Shown here: positions 57,305 through 64,000 of the stretch, in pieces
Position numbering within the stretch: position 1 is the stretch's first letter
How the letters are laid out: every line of letters begins with the position of its first letter
Assembly: GCF_029836165.1 (NCBI RefSeq)
Contig: NZ_JAOEBG010000002.1
Span: forward strand, 1-64,000
Origin: Pseudomonas sp. GD04091
GTDB lineage: Bacteria > Pseudomonadota > Gammaproteobacteria > Pseudomonadales > Pseudomonadaceae
Length of the DNA: 64,000 nucleotides
Direction of reading: 5' to 3'
Notes under the pieces: generated by a model
Database searches by the model: none
The model's input: only the letters and a program-made list of their open reading frames with translations
What the model was told of the DNA's origin: nothing
Translations under genes and position numbers: made by a program

Positions 57305-58678
57305 ATGGCCCGCTCAAGCTCACAAGCCAAGAAAGCCACCGCCAGCGGATGGATCGGCTCTGCCCTCGAGTACTACGACTTCTTCATCTACGCCCAGGCC
57401 GCGGCGTTGATCTTCCCGCAGATCTTCTTCCCGTCAGCCGACCCGAAGATGGCCATCATCGCCTCGCTGGCCACCTACGGCGTGGGCTACCTGGCACGCC
57501 CGGTCGGCGCCTTCGTGCTCGGTCACTGGGGCGACACCCGCGGACGCAAGAACGTGCTGCTGCTGTGCATGTTCCTGATGGGCCTGTCGACCATGGCCGT
57601 GGGCCTGCTGCCCACCTACCACGACATCGGCCTGCTGGCGCCGGCGCTGCTGGTGGTGCTGCGCCTGGTCCAGGGCTTCGCCGTGGCTGGCGAGATCTCC
57701 GGGGCCAGCTCGATGATCATGGAGCATGCGCCGTTCGGCCGTCGCGGCTACTACGCCAGCTTCACGCTGCAAGGCGTGCAGGCCGGCCAGGTGATGGCCG
57801 CGGCGGTGTTCCTGCCACTGGCCTACTTCATGCCCAGCGAAGCCTTCAACGAGTGGGGCTGGCGCATTCCGTTCCTGATGAGCGCCGTGGTGCTGATCGC
57901 CGGCTTCATCATCCGCAAGGAGGTGCACGAGACCCCGGCCTTCGTCCAGGAAGAAAAACAGGACAAGGTCGCCAAGTCGCCGATCAGCGAAGCCTTCCGC
58001 CACAGCTGGAAACACATGGTGCTGGTGATGTTCATGGCGCTGATGAACGTGATCCCGGTGGTCGCCACCATCTTCGGCGCGGCCTACGCGGTGCAGCCGG
58101 CCTACGGCATCGGCTTCGACAAGAGCGTGTACCTGTGGATCCCGGTGGTGGGCAACATCGTCGCGGTGCTGGTGATTCCCTTCGTCGGCAACCTCTCGGA
58201 CAGGATCGGTCGCCGCCCGACCATGATCGCCGGCTGTCTGGGCTCGGGCCTGCTGGCGTTCGTCTACCTGTACGCGATCAGCATCCAGAACGTGCCACTG
58301 GCCTTCGCCGCGTCGATCGTCATGTGGGGCATGGTCTACCAGGGCTACAACGCGGTGTTCCCAAGCTTCTACCCGGAGCTGTTCCAGACCCGCTACCGCG
58401 TATCGGCCATGGCTATCGCGCAGAACATCGGCACCATGCTCACCGCCATGCTCCCGGCGCTGTTCGCCGCCGTGGCGCCACCGGGGTCGGAGCATATCTG
58501 GCTGGTGGTCGGTGGGCTGGCGTTCCTGGTCACCTGTGTGTGCGCGTTCGCCGCGTACCTTGCGCCGGAGACTCATCGACTGGCCATGGAGGACCTGGGC
58601 AACCCGCAGGCCCGGCCGATGGAGCGTGAAGCCTATGAGGCCAGCCGCAAGGGCAACCTGAAAGCGTTCGGCCACTGA
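57305..58678 (+). CDS. MHS-family MFS transporter, probably quinate/shikimate
   Basis: Metabolite:H+ symporter of 457 residues with twelve helices. ASGWIGSALEYYDFFIYAQAAALIFPQIFFP is the classic start of the ShiA/KgtP/ProP group. MFS loops GHWGDTRGRKNVLL and SDRIGRRPT are intact. It has GGAGACAAC upstream of the ATG. Divergence from quiC and proximity to aroQ and the dehydrogenase make quinate, shikimate or dehydroshikimate the likely substrate, as for ShiA. The exact substrate is inferred. Confidence 0.88.
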   Translation: MARSSSQAKKATASGWIGSALEYYDFFIYAQAAALIFPQIFFPSADPKMAIIASLATYGVGYLARPVGAFVLGHWGDTRGRKNVLLLCMFLMGLSTMAVGLLPTYHDIGLLAPALLVVLRLVQGFAVAGEISGASSMIMEHAPFGRRGYYASFTLQGVQAGQVMAAAVFLPLAYFMPSEAFNEWGWRIPFLMSAVVLIAGFIIRKEVHETPAFVQEEKQDKVAKSPISEAFRHSWKHMVLVMFMALMNVIPVVATIFGAAYAVQPAYGIGFDKSVYLWIPVVGNIVAVLVIPFVGNLSDRIGRRPTMIAGCLGSGLLAFVYLYAISIQNVPLAFAASIVMWGMVYQGYNAVFPSFYPELFQTRYRVSAMAIAQNIGTMLTAMLPALFAAVAPPGSEHIWLVVGGLAFLVTCVCAFAAYLAPETHRLAMEDLGNPQARPMEREAYEASRKGNLKAFGH

Positions 58679-58700
58679 GACCCTCGGGCCGCTTTGCGGC

Positions 58701-58775
58701 CCATCGCTGGCAAGCCAGCTCCCACACTGACTGCAGCGCTGTACCCGTGGGAGCCGGCTTGCCGGCGAAAGGGCC
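58701..58775. repeat. Inverted REP pair after the MHS transporter gene
   Basis: ATCGCTGGCAAGCCAGCTCCCACA-type left arm (58703-58726) and GTGGGAGCCGGCTTGCCGG-type right arm (58747-58769) are inverted copies with a few changes. It lies between convergent gene ends. The words differ from the GCGGGT and CGACACAAGG types elsewhere in the window. Confidence 0.8.
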
Positions 58776-58794
58776 GTGAAAACAGCCCCAGCGC

Positions 58795-59706
58795 TCAGTC
58801 AGGCAACCGATACCGCTCGGCGAAATACTGCCGGAAGAACTCCACCGCCACCCGCACCTTGGCCGAGCCCGCCAGCGGCGCGGTATACACCGCCCAGATG
58901 TCCGCCGCCTGCTGGTAGTCCGGCAACACCTGCACCAGCCGCCCATCGGCGATGCTGTCGTGCACGTCCCACCACGAACGCAGCAGAACCCCCCGGCCAT
59001 CCAGGCACCATTGATGCGCCACCTCGCCATGATTGCTCGACAGAGGCCCGGTCACCCGCACACTTTCCTCGCCTTGCGGTCCTTCGAGATGCCATAGCCC
59101 GAACGGATGGTCGCGCTCCTTGATCACCAGGCAGTCATGGCTGGCCAGGTCCGCCAGCGCCCGTGGCGTGCCGTGTTCGGCCAGGTAAGAGGGCGCCGCG
59201 CACAGCACCCGGCGGTTGCGCGCCAGCGGCTTGGCGATCAGGTGCGGGGCGATGACGTTGCCAACGCGGATATCCAGGTCCACCCCTTCGGCAATCAGGT
59301 CCACCAGGCGATCGTGCACGTCCAGGCGGATGTCCAGGCGCGGGTAGCGCGCCGCCAGCTCCGACAGGGCCGGCGCGACGAAACGCCGGCCAAGGCCCAG
59401 GCTGCTGGCGATACGCAGCTGGCCGGCAGGCTCGCGCTGGCCGGCGTTGAGGTCATCGTCCATGCGCTGCAGGGTCTCGAAGATCTGCTGTGCCCACTGG
59501 TACACCCGTTCGCCCTCCTCGCTCACCGTGACGCGTCGGGTGGTGCGGTGCAGCAGACGCACGCCGAGGCTGTCCTCCAGCAAGCGGATGCGCTTGCTGA
59601 CGAACGCCGCCGACATGCCGCGCTCGTCGGCGACCGCGGCGAAGCTGGCGCGGCGGGCCACCTGCAGGAAGATATCGAGGTCATCCAAGTTTGGCAGATT
59701 ATTCAC
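58795..59706 (-). CDS. LysR-family regulator (DmlR-like), divergent from D-malate dehydrogenase gene
   Basis: LysR-type regulator of 303 residues beginning at a GTG (59706). The helix-turn-helix segment LDIFLQVARRASFAAVADERGMSAAFVSKRIRLLED and VTVSEEGERVYQWAQQIFE resemble DmlR, the activator of D-malate dehydrogenase in E. coli. It is transcribed away from the dmlA-like gene across about 95 bases. It probably activates the carnitine/D-malate locus to its right. Confidence 0.85.
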   Translation of the reverse strand: MNNLPNLDDLDIFLQVARRASFAAVADERGMSAAFVSKRIRLLEDSLGVRLLHRTTRRVTVSEEGERVYQWAQQIFETLQRMDDDLNAGQREPAGQLRIASSLGLGRRFVAPALSELAARYPRLDIRLDVHDRLVDLIAEGVDLDIRVGNVIAPHLIAKPLARNRRVLCAAPSYLAEHGTPRALADLASHDCLVIKERDHPFGLWHLEGPQGEESVRVTGPLSSNHGEVAHQWCLDGRGVLLRSWWDVHDSIADGRLVQVLPDYQQAADIWAVYTAPLAGSAKVRVAVEFFRQYFAERYRLPD

Positions 59707-59801
59707 GCTTCGTGCACCAAGAATTGATGAATTGCCGGATTATCTCCGAAGCACAGCCTTATAGCATGACTCGTATCTTTCCCGGACACGAGATGCGTAC
59801 C

Positions 59802-60893
59802 ATGACCAAGACCTTCAGAATCGCCGCCATCCCCGGTGACGGCATCGGCAACGAAGTCCTCCCCGAAGGCCTGCGCGTGGTCGAGGCCGCCGCGCGCAAA
59901 CATGGCCTGGATCTGGAGTTCCAGTTCTTCGAATGGGCCAGCTGCGACTACTACCTGGCCCACGGCAAGATGATGCCCGATGACTGGTTCGACCAGCTCA
60001 AAGGCTTCGATGCCCTGTACTTCGGCGCCGTCGGCTGGCCGGACAAGGTCCCGGACCACATTTCGCTGTGGGGCTCGCTGCTCAAGTTCCGCCGCGACTT
60101 CGACCAGTACGTGAACATCCGCCCGGTGCGCCTGTTCCCCGGCGTGCCCTGCCCTCTGGCGAACAAGCAGCCTGGCGACATCGACTTCGTGGTGATCCGC
60201 GAAAACACCGAAGGCGAGTACTCGTCCCTGGGCGGACGCATGTTCGAAGGCACCGACAACGAGTTCGTGCTGCAGGAGTCGGTGTTCACCCGCCGTGGCG
60301 TGGACCGCATCCTCAAGTACGCCTTCGACGTGGCCCAGACCCGCGAGCGCAAGCACCTCACCTCGGCGACCAAGTCCAACGGCATGGCCGTGAGCATGCC
60401 CTACTGGGACGAGCGTACCGCCGCCATGGCCGCCCACTATCCCGAGATCAGCTGGGACAAGCAGCACATCGACATCCTCTGCGCACGCTTCGTGCTGCAA
60501 CCGGAGCGCTTCGACGTGGTGGTGGCCTCCAACCTGTTCGGCGACATCCTGTCGGACCTGGGCCCGGCCTGCGCCGGCACCATCGGCATCGCGCCATCGG
60601 CCAACCTCAACCCCGAGCGCAAGTTCCCGTCGCTGTTCGAACCGGTGCACGGCTCGGCGCCGGACATCTACGGCAAGAACATCGCCAACCCGATCGCGAT
60701 GATCTGGTCCGGCGCGCTGATGCTCGAGTTCCTCGGCCAGGCCGGCAACGACGTCCGCTACCAGGCGGCCCACGACGACATCCTCAAGGCCATCGAGACG
60801 GTGATCGCCAATGGCGACACCACCCGCGACATGGGCGGCAGCCGCTCGACCCAGGAAGTGGGCAAGGCCATCGCCGAGCTGCTTGGGGCCTGA
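59802..60893 (+). CDS. dmlA: D-malate / tartrate dehydrogenase
   Basis: NAD-dependent decarboxylating dehydrogenase of 363 residues in the isocitrate/isopropylmalate dehydrogenase superfamily, converting D-malate to pyruvate and CO2 and often also using tartrate. Motifs: AAIPGDGIGNEVLPEGLRV, VIRENTEGEYSSLGG, and the metal/cofactor region NLFGDILSDLGPACAGTIGIAPSANLNPERKFPSLFEPVHGSAPDI. ATG at 59802, with an alternative at 59793. Next to a BCCT carrier and cntA it would complete carnitine degradation by consuming the D-malate formed from malic semialdehyde. Confidence 0.9.
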   Translation: MTKTFRIAAIPGDGIGNEVLPEGLRVVEAAARKHGLDLEFQFFEWASCDYYLAHGKMMPDDWFDQLKGFDALYFGAVGWPDKVPDHISLWGSLLKFRRDFDQYVNIRPVRLFPGVPCPLANKQPGDIDFVVIRENTEGEYSSLGGRMFEGTDNEFVLQESVFTRRGVDRILKYAFDVAQTRERKHLTSATKSNGMAVSMPYWDERTAAMAAHYPEISWDKQHIDILCARFVLQPERFDVVVASNLFGDILSDLGPACAGTIGIAPSANLNPERKFPSLFEPVHGSAPDIYGKNIANPIAMIWSGALMLEFLGQAGNDVRYQAAHDDILKAIETVIANGDTTRDMGGSRSTQEVGKAIAELLGA

Positions 60894-60908
60894 TTCGGCG
60901 GCGCCTGC

Positions 60909-60973
60909 TTCGCGGGTGAACCCGCTCCCACAGGATTGATGCAAAACCCTGTGGGAGCGGAGTTAGCCGCGAA
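60909..60973. repeat. Inverted REP pair after dmlA
   Basis: The left arm at 60909-60934 has TTCGCGGGTGAACCCGC then TCCCACAGG. The right arm at 60948-60973 has CCTGTGGGAGCGG then GTTAGCCGCGAA. They are inverted copies with few mismatches, in the gap between dmlA and the BCCT gene. Confidence 0.85.
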
Positions 60974-61043
60974 GAGGGCAACACCAGTCATCCAGATTGT
61001 CCGACGATTCTATTGCTACCCAAGCCGATTCAATGCAGAATCT

Positions 61044-61072
61044 GTAAACCAAAAGATTCGTGTTATCCAATA
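61044..61072 (+). promoter_or_regulatory. 29-bp motif A upstream of BCCT gene
   Basis: This site matches 24 of 29 positions of the site at 62851-62879 before cntA. It contains GTAAACCAA and, 18 bases later, GTTATCCAA, that is two direct half-sites of the GTTAACCAA type. It is AT-rich and 79 bases before the BCCT ATG. A shared regulator of the carnitine genes is the simplest explanation. Confidence 0.6.
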
Positions 61073-61151
61073 GTTAACAAAAAGGAACAACCAACCCGAT
61101 ACGCCCAACGCCTGACGCCTACTACAAAAAAAATGCACCAGGAGACAATTG

Positions 61152-62750
61152 ATGTCCCCCGATAACAAAAAGATCGATGTGTTCCTGATCGCCGTGAGCC
61201 TGTTCGCCGTGCTGCTCACCGTGATCGGCCTCGCTGCCTTTCCCGCCCAGGCGCAAACCCTGGCCAACCAGCTGTTCGAACTGTCCACCCGCACCTTCGG
61301 CACCAGCGTCCAGGTGCTGGTCTTCGGCAGCTCGCTGGCCGTGCTTTACCTGGCTTTCAGCAAGTACGGCAACATCCGCCTGGGTGCCGGCAAGCCGGAA
61401 TACTCCACCGCCACCTGGGTGTTCATGTTCATCTGCGCCGGCATGGGGTCCTCGACCCTGTACTGGGGCGTGATGGAATGGGCCTACTACTATCAAACCC
61501 CGGGCCTGAACATCGAGCCGATGTCGGCCAAGGCGCTGGAGTACAGCGTCAGCTACTCGTTCTTCCACTGGGGCATCAGCGCCTGGTCGATCTACGCCCT
61601 GGCCTCGCTGGCCATGGCCTATCACTTCCATGTGCGCAAGAAGAGCGGACTGAACCTGGCCTCGATCATCGAAGCGGTGACCGGTTTCAAGGCCACCGGT
61701 CCAGTGGGTCGCGCCGTCGACCTGATCTTCCTGCTGACCATGATGGGCGCGCTGACCGTGTCGCTGGCCCTGACCGCCTCGACCCTGACCCGTGGCCTGT
61801 CCGACCTGGCCGGCACCCCCAACACCTTCACCGTGCAGTTGCTGGTGATCGGCGCGGTGGCGCTGCTGTTCTCGCTGAGCTCGTACATCGGCATCGACGG
61901 CGGCCTGCAGCGCCTGTCGAAGATGGTCTGCATCGGTGCGCTGGTGTTCGCTGCCATCGTCCTGCTGGTCGGCCCGACCCAATTCACCCTGAACAACACC
62001 GCCAACTCCATCGGCCTGATGCTGCAGCACTACGTGCAGATGAGCCTGTTCACCGACCCGGCCGGCGACGGCGCCTTCACCCGCAACTGGACGGTGTTCT
62101 ACTGGCTGTGGTGGGTCTCCTACGCCCCGGGCGTGGCGATGTTCGTCGCCCGCGTATCCCGTGGCCGACTGATCAAGGAAGTGGTGTTCGCCCTGCTGCT
62201 GGGCGGCAGCTTCGGTTGCTGGTTCTTCTTCGGCGCGCTGGAAAGCTACAGCATGCACCAGTTCATCAATGGCCAGATCGACGTGCCCAAGCTGCTCGGC
62301 ACGCTGGGCGGCGAAGCGGCGGTGACCGACCTGCTGCTGGCCCTGCCGTGGGGCACGCTGTTCCTGGCGGCCTACCTGTTCATCATGGCGGTGTTCTGCG
62401 CCTCGCACATGGATGCCGCCGCCTACGCCGTGGCCGCCACCAGCACCCGCAACCTGCGCGAAGGCGAGGACCCGAGCCCGACCCTGCGCCTGTTCTGGTG
62501 CGTGGTGCTGACCCTGGTGCCGCTGGCCATGCTCTTCGCCAAGGCCTCGCTGTCGACCATGAAGACTGCCGTGGTGCTGACCGCGATCCCGTTCATGGTG
62601 ATCCTGCTGGTGAAGATCTACGGCTTCTTCAAGTGGCTGGCGGCCGACTACGGCCAAGTACCGGCGTACCGCATCGAGGAAGAGGCCACGCGCCTGGCGG
62701 GTGAGGAGCCGCAAGCGCACGCGCCACGCAGCGCGGCGGCGGTGCACTGA
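61152..62750 (+). CDS. BCCT-family transporter, probably carnitine
   Basis: Betaine/carnitine/choline transporter of 532 residues with twelve helices. Family features: [66 protein letters not shown] and [24 protein letters not shown]. The ATG at 61152 has CAGGAGA upstream. It lies between dmlA and cntA and shares a 29-bp upstream motif with cntA, so carnitine (or a close relative such as gamma-butyrobetaine) is the likely substrate. The sequence alone would also allow choline or betaine. Confidence 0.9.
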   Translation: MSPDNKKIDVFLIAVSLFAVLLTVIGLAAFPAQAQTLANQLFELSTRTFGTSVQVLVFGSSLAVLYLAFSKYGNIRLGAGKPEYSTATWVFMFICAGMGSSTLYWGVMEWAYYYQTPGLNIEPMSAKALEYSVSYSFFHWGISAWSIYALASLAMAYHFHVRKKSGLNLASIIEAVTGFKATGPVGRAVDLIFLLTMMGALTVSLALTASTLTRGLSDLAGTPNTFTVQLLVIGAVALLFSLSSYIGIDGGLQRLSKMVCIGALVFAAIVLLVGPTQFTLNNTANSIGLMLQHYVQMSLFTDPAGDGAFTRNWTVFYWLWWVSYAPGVAMFVARVSRGRLIKEVVFALLLGGSFGCWFFFGALESYSMHQFINGQIDVPKLLGTLGGEAAVTDLLLALPWGTLFLAAYLFIMAVFCASHMDAAAYAVAATSTRNLREGEDPSPTLRLFWCVVLTLVPLAMLFAKASLSTMKTAVVLTAIPFMVILLVKIYGFFKWLAADYGQVPAYRIEEEATRLAGEEPQAHAPRSAAAVH

Positions 62751-62790
62751 CGTGACATGACGTGGGAGTGGCCCAGGGCCTGCCATCGCT

Positions 62791-62814
62791 ATCGCGGGGC
62801 AAGCCCGCTCCCAC
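62791..62814. repeat. Single REP arm after the BCCT gene
   Basis: ATCGCGGGGCAAGCCCGC then TCCCACG is one REP arm. A degenerate inverse (GTGGGAGTGGCCC) lies at about 62763-62775. Confidence 0.6.
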
Positions 62815-62850
62815 GCCTGCAGACCTGCGACAAATTTTTTTGCCCAAGCT

Positions 62851-62879
62851 GTTAACCAACAGATACGCGTTAACCAATA
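62851..62879 (+). promoter_or_regulatory. 29-bp motif B upstream of cntA
   Basis: Two perfect GTTAACCAA half-sites (62851-62859 and 62869-62877), in direct orientation with an 18-base period, are followed by TA. The whole site matches 24 of 29 bases of the motif before the BCCT gene. It ends only 16 bases before the cntA ATG, so it may overlap the promoter or lie in the leader RNA. Confidence 0.6.
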
Positions 62880-62895
62880 AGAACCGAGATAAGCC

Positions 62896-64000
62896 ATGAA
62901 CGATTTCAAACGCCTGCCCGCCGACTTCTGCGCCAACCCCGAGGAAGCCTTCACCCTCCCGGCCAAGTTCTACACCCAGGCCGCGGTGTTCGAGCACGAG
63001 AAGGAAGCGATCTTCGCCCGCAGCTGGATCTGCGTCGGCCACCGTAGCGAGGTCGCCGAGAAGAACGCCTACATCACCCGCCAGGTGATCGGCGAAAGCA
63101 TCATCGTCGTGCGTGGCCGCGACGACGTGCTGCGCGCCTTCTACAACGTCTGCCCGCACCGTGGCCACCAGTTGCTCGAAGGCAGCGGCAAGGCCAAGAA
63201 CGTGATCACCTGCCCGTACCATGCCTGGACCTTCAAGCTCGACGGCGAGCTGGCGCACGCGCGCAATTGCGAGAACGTCGCCAACTTCGACAAGGACAAC
63301 TCCACCCTGGTCCAGTTGCGCGTCGAAGAGTACGCCGGTTTCATCTTCATCAACATGGACAATGACGCAGGCCCGGTGGAGGAGCAGCTGCCCGGCATGC
63401 AGAAGCGCATGCGCGAGGCCTGCGCGGTGATCGACGACCTGCACCTGGCCGCGCGCTTCGTCAGCGACACCCCGGCCAACTGGAAATCGATCGTCGACAA
63501 CTACCTCGAGTGCTACCACTGCGCCCCGGCGCACCCCGGCTTCTCCGACTCGGTGGACGTCGGCCAGTACAGCCACAGCCTGCATGGCAACTGGACCCTG
63601 CAATACGGTCTGGCCAAGCCGTCGGAGCAATCGTTCACCTTCGACGAATCGGTGAAGGACCCGTCCTTCGCCGGCTTCTGGGCCTGGCCGTGCACCATGT
63701 TCAACGTGCCGCCGGGAGCCAACTTCATGACCGTGATCTACGAGTTCCCGGTCGATGCCGAAACCACCCTGCAGCACTACGACATCTACTTCCTCAACAA
63801 GGACATCACCGAGGAACAGCAGAAGCTGATCGACTGGTACCGCGAAGTGTTCCGCCCCGAGGACCTGCGTCTGGTCGAGAGCGTGCAGAAGGGCCTGAAG
63901 TCCCGCGGCTACCGTGGCCAGGGACGGATCATGGTCGACGCCCAGCGCAGTGGCGTGAGCGAGCACGGCATCGCCCACTTCCACAACCTGATCGCCGTCG
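62896..64000 (+). CDS. cntA: Carnitine monooxygenase oxygenase component (partial at window end)
   Basis: Rieske non-haem iron oxygenase that cleaves carnitine to trimethylamine and malic semialdehyde, with reductase partner CntB. 368 residues are inside the window; the family is about 371 long, so only the last few are cut off. Rieske ligands are Cys86, His88, Cys106 and His109 (CPHRGH, CPYHAW). The iron-site residues Glu205, His208, His213 and Asp323 fall at exactly the positions I know for CntA of Acinetobacter baumannii (ECYHCAPAH, EDL). Glu205 in place of Asp as the bridging residue is a mark of this group. cntB is expected just to the right. Confidence 0.92.
   Translation, partial: MNDFKRLPADFCANPEEAFTLPAKFYTQAAVFEHEKEAIFARSWICVGHRSEVAEKNAYITRQVIGESIIVVRGRDDVLRAFYNVCPHRGHQLLEGSGKAKNVITCPYHAWTFKLDGELAHARNCENVANFDKDNSTLVQLRVEEYAGFIFINMDNDAGPVEEQLPGMQKRMREACAVIDDLHLAARFVSDTPANWKSIVDNYLECYHCAPAHPGFSDSVDVGQYSHSLHGNWTLQYGLAKPSEQSFTFDESVKDPSFAGFWAWPCTMFNVPPGANFMTVIYEFPVDAETTLQHYDIYFLNKDITEEQQKLIDWYREVFRPEDLRLVESVQKGLKSRGYRGQGRIMVDAQRSGVSEHGIAHFHNLIAV

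Overview
The window looks like chromosomal DNA from a member of the Pseudomonas putida group. The clues are high GC coding sequence, two OprD-family porins, a TurB/MvaT-type nucleoid protein, a DUF2790 secreted protein, a 635-residue fused QuiC, an HME-type CzcCBA pump, and many REP-like palindromes carrying the GCTCCCACA core seen between pseudomonad genes. I saw no rRNA, tRNA, CRISPR array, insertion sequence, integrase or prophage gene. Gene density is high and most intergenic gaps are short.

Layout, left to right. 0-3.3 kb: a heterodimeric CoA-transferase (scoAB/dhcAB type) with a divergent LysR gene and an aldo/keto reductase. 3.3-8.6 kb: an OprD porin, a DUF2790 protein, a membrane diguanylate cyclase, and a LysR/DMT-exporter pair. 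8.6-11.4 kb: a copper-RiPP cluster of the HvfABC type (precursor with six EGKCG motifs and two EF-hands, DUF692 modifying enzyme, DUF2063 partner) preceded by a DUF4174 secreted protein. 11.6-16.1 kb: a 1506-residue toxin-like protein with dermonecrotic-type N-terminus, leucine-rich repeats and a C-terminal NEL E3 ubiquitin-ligase domain, with a hairpin over its ribosome-binding site. 16.2-21.8 kb: DNA polymerase II, an MFS exporter and two LysR genes that overlap tail to tail. 21.9-24.5 kb: an apparent operon of a YqcI/YcgG (GntA-type) haem N-hydroxylase homologue, a LysE exporter and an SGNH-like protein. 24.5-27.5 kb: a Sel1-like secreted protein, a ferric-reductase-like membrane protein, a DoxX protein and a LysR regulator. 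27.5-34 kb: a glycosyltransferase, cobF, a second OprD porin, turB, gloA, a shikimate-dehydrogenase-like enzyme and small proteins.

34-40 kb: a FixL/FixJ-like two-component pair divergent from an acyl-CoA synthetase and acyl-CoA dehydrogenase, probably one regulated fatty/organic acid catabolic unit. 39.8-46.7 kb: an orphan FecR, a Na+/H+ antiporter-family permease, a dCACHE-like chemoreceptor with a good FliA promoter, and a glycine-betaine-type binding protein plus permease without an ATPase. 46.7-52.4 kb: czcCBA metal efflux. 52.6-58.7 kb: quinate/shikimate catabolism (aroQ, quinate/shikimate dehydrogenase, TetR regulator, quiC, MHS transporter) leading to protocatechuate. 58.8-64.0 kb: a carnitine-degradation locus (LysR, D-malate dehydrogenase, BCCT transporter, cntA) that runs off the right end. 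The locus predicts carnitine -> trimethylamine + malic semialdehyde -> D-malate -> pyruvate. A near-identical 29-bp motif sits upstream of both the BCCT and cntA genes.

The most interesting items are the EF-hand HvfA-type RiPP cluster, the NEL ligase with its putative gating hairpin, the GntA-LysE-SGNH operon, and the shared motif of the carnitine locus. All functional calls come from reading motifs and context; no database search was run.
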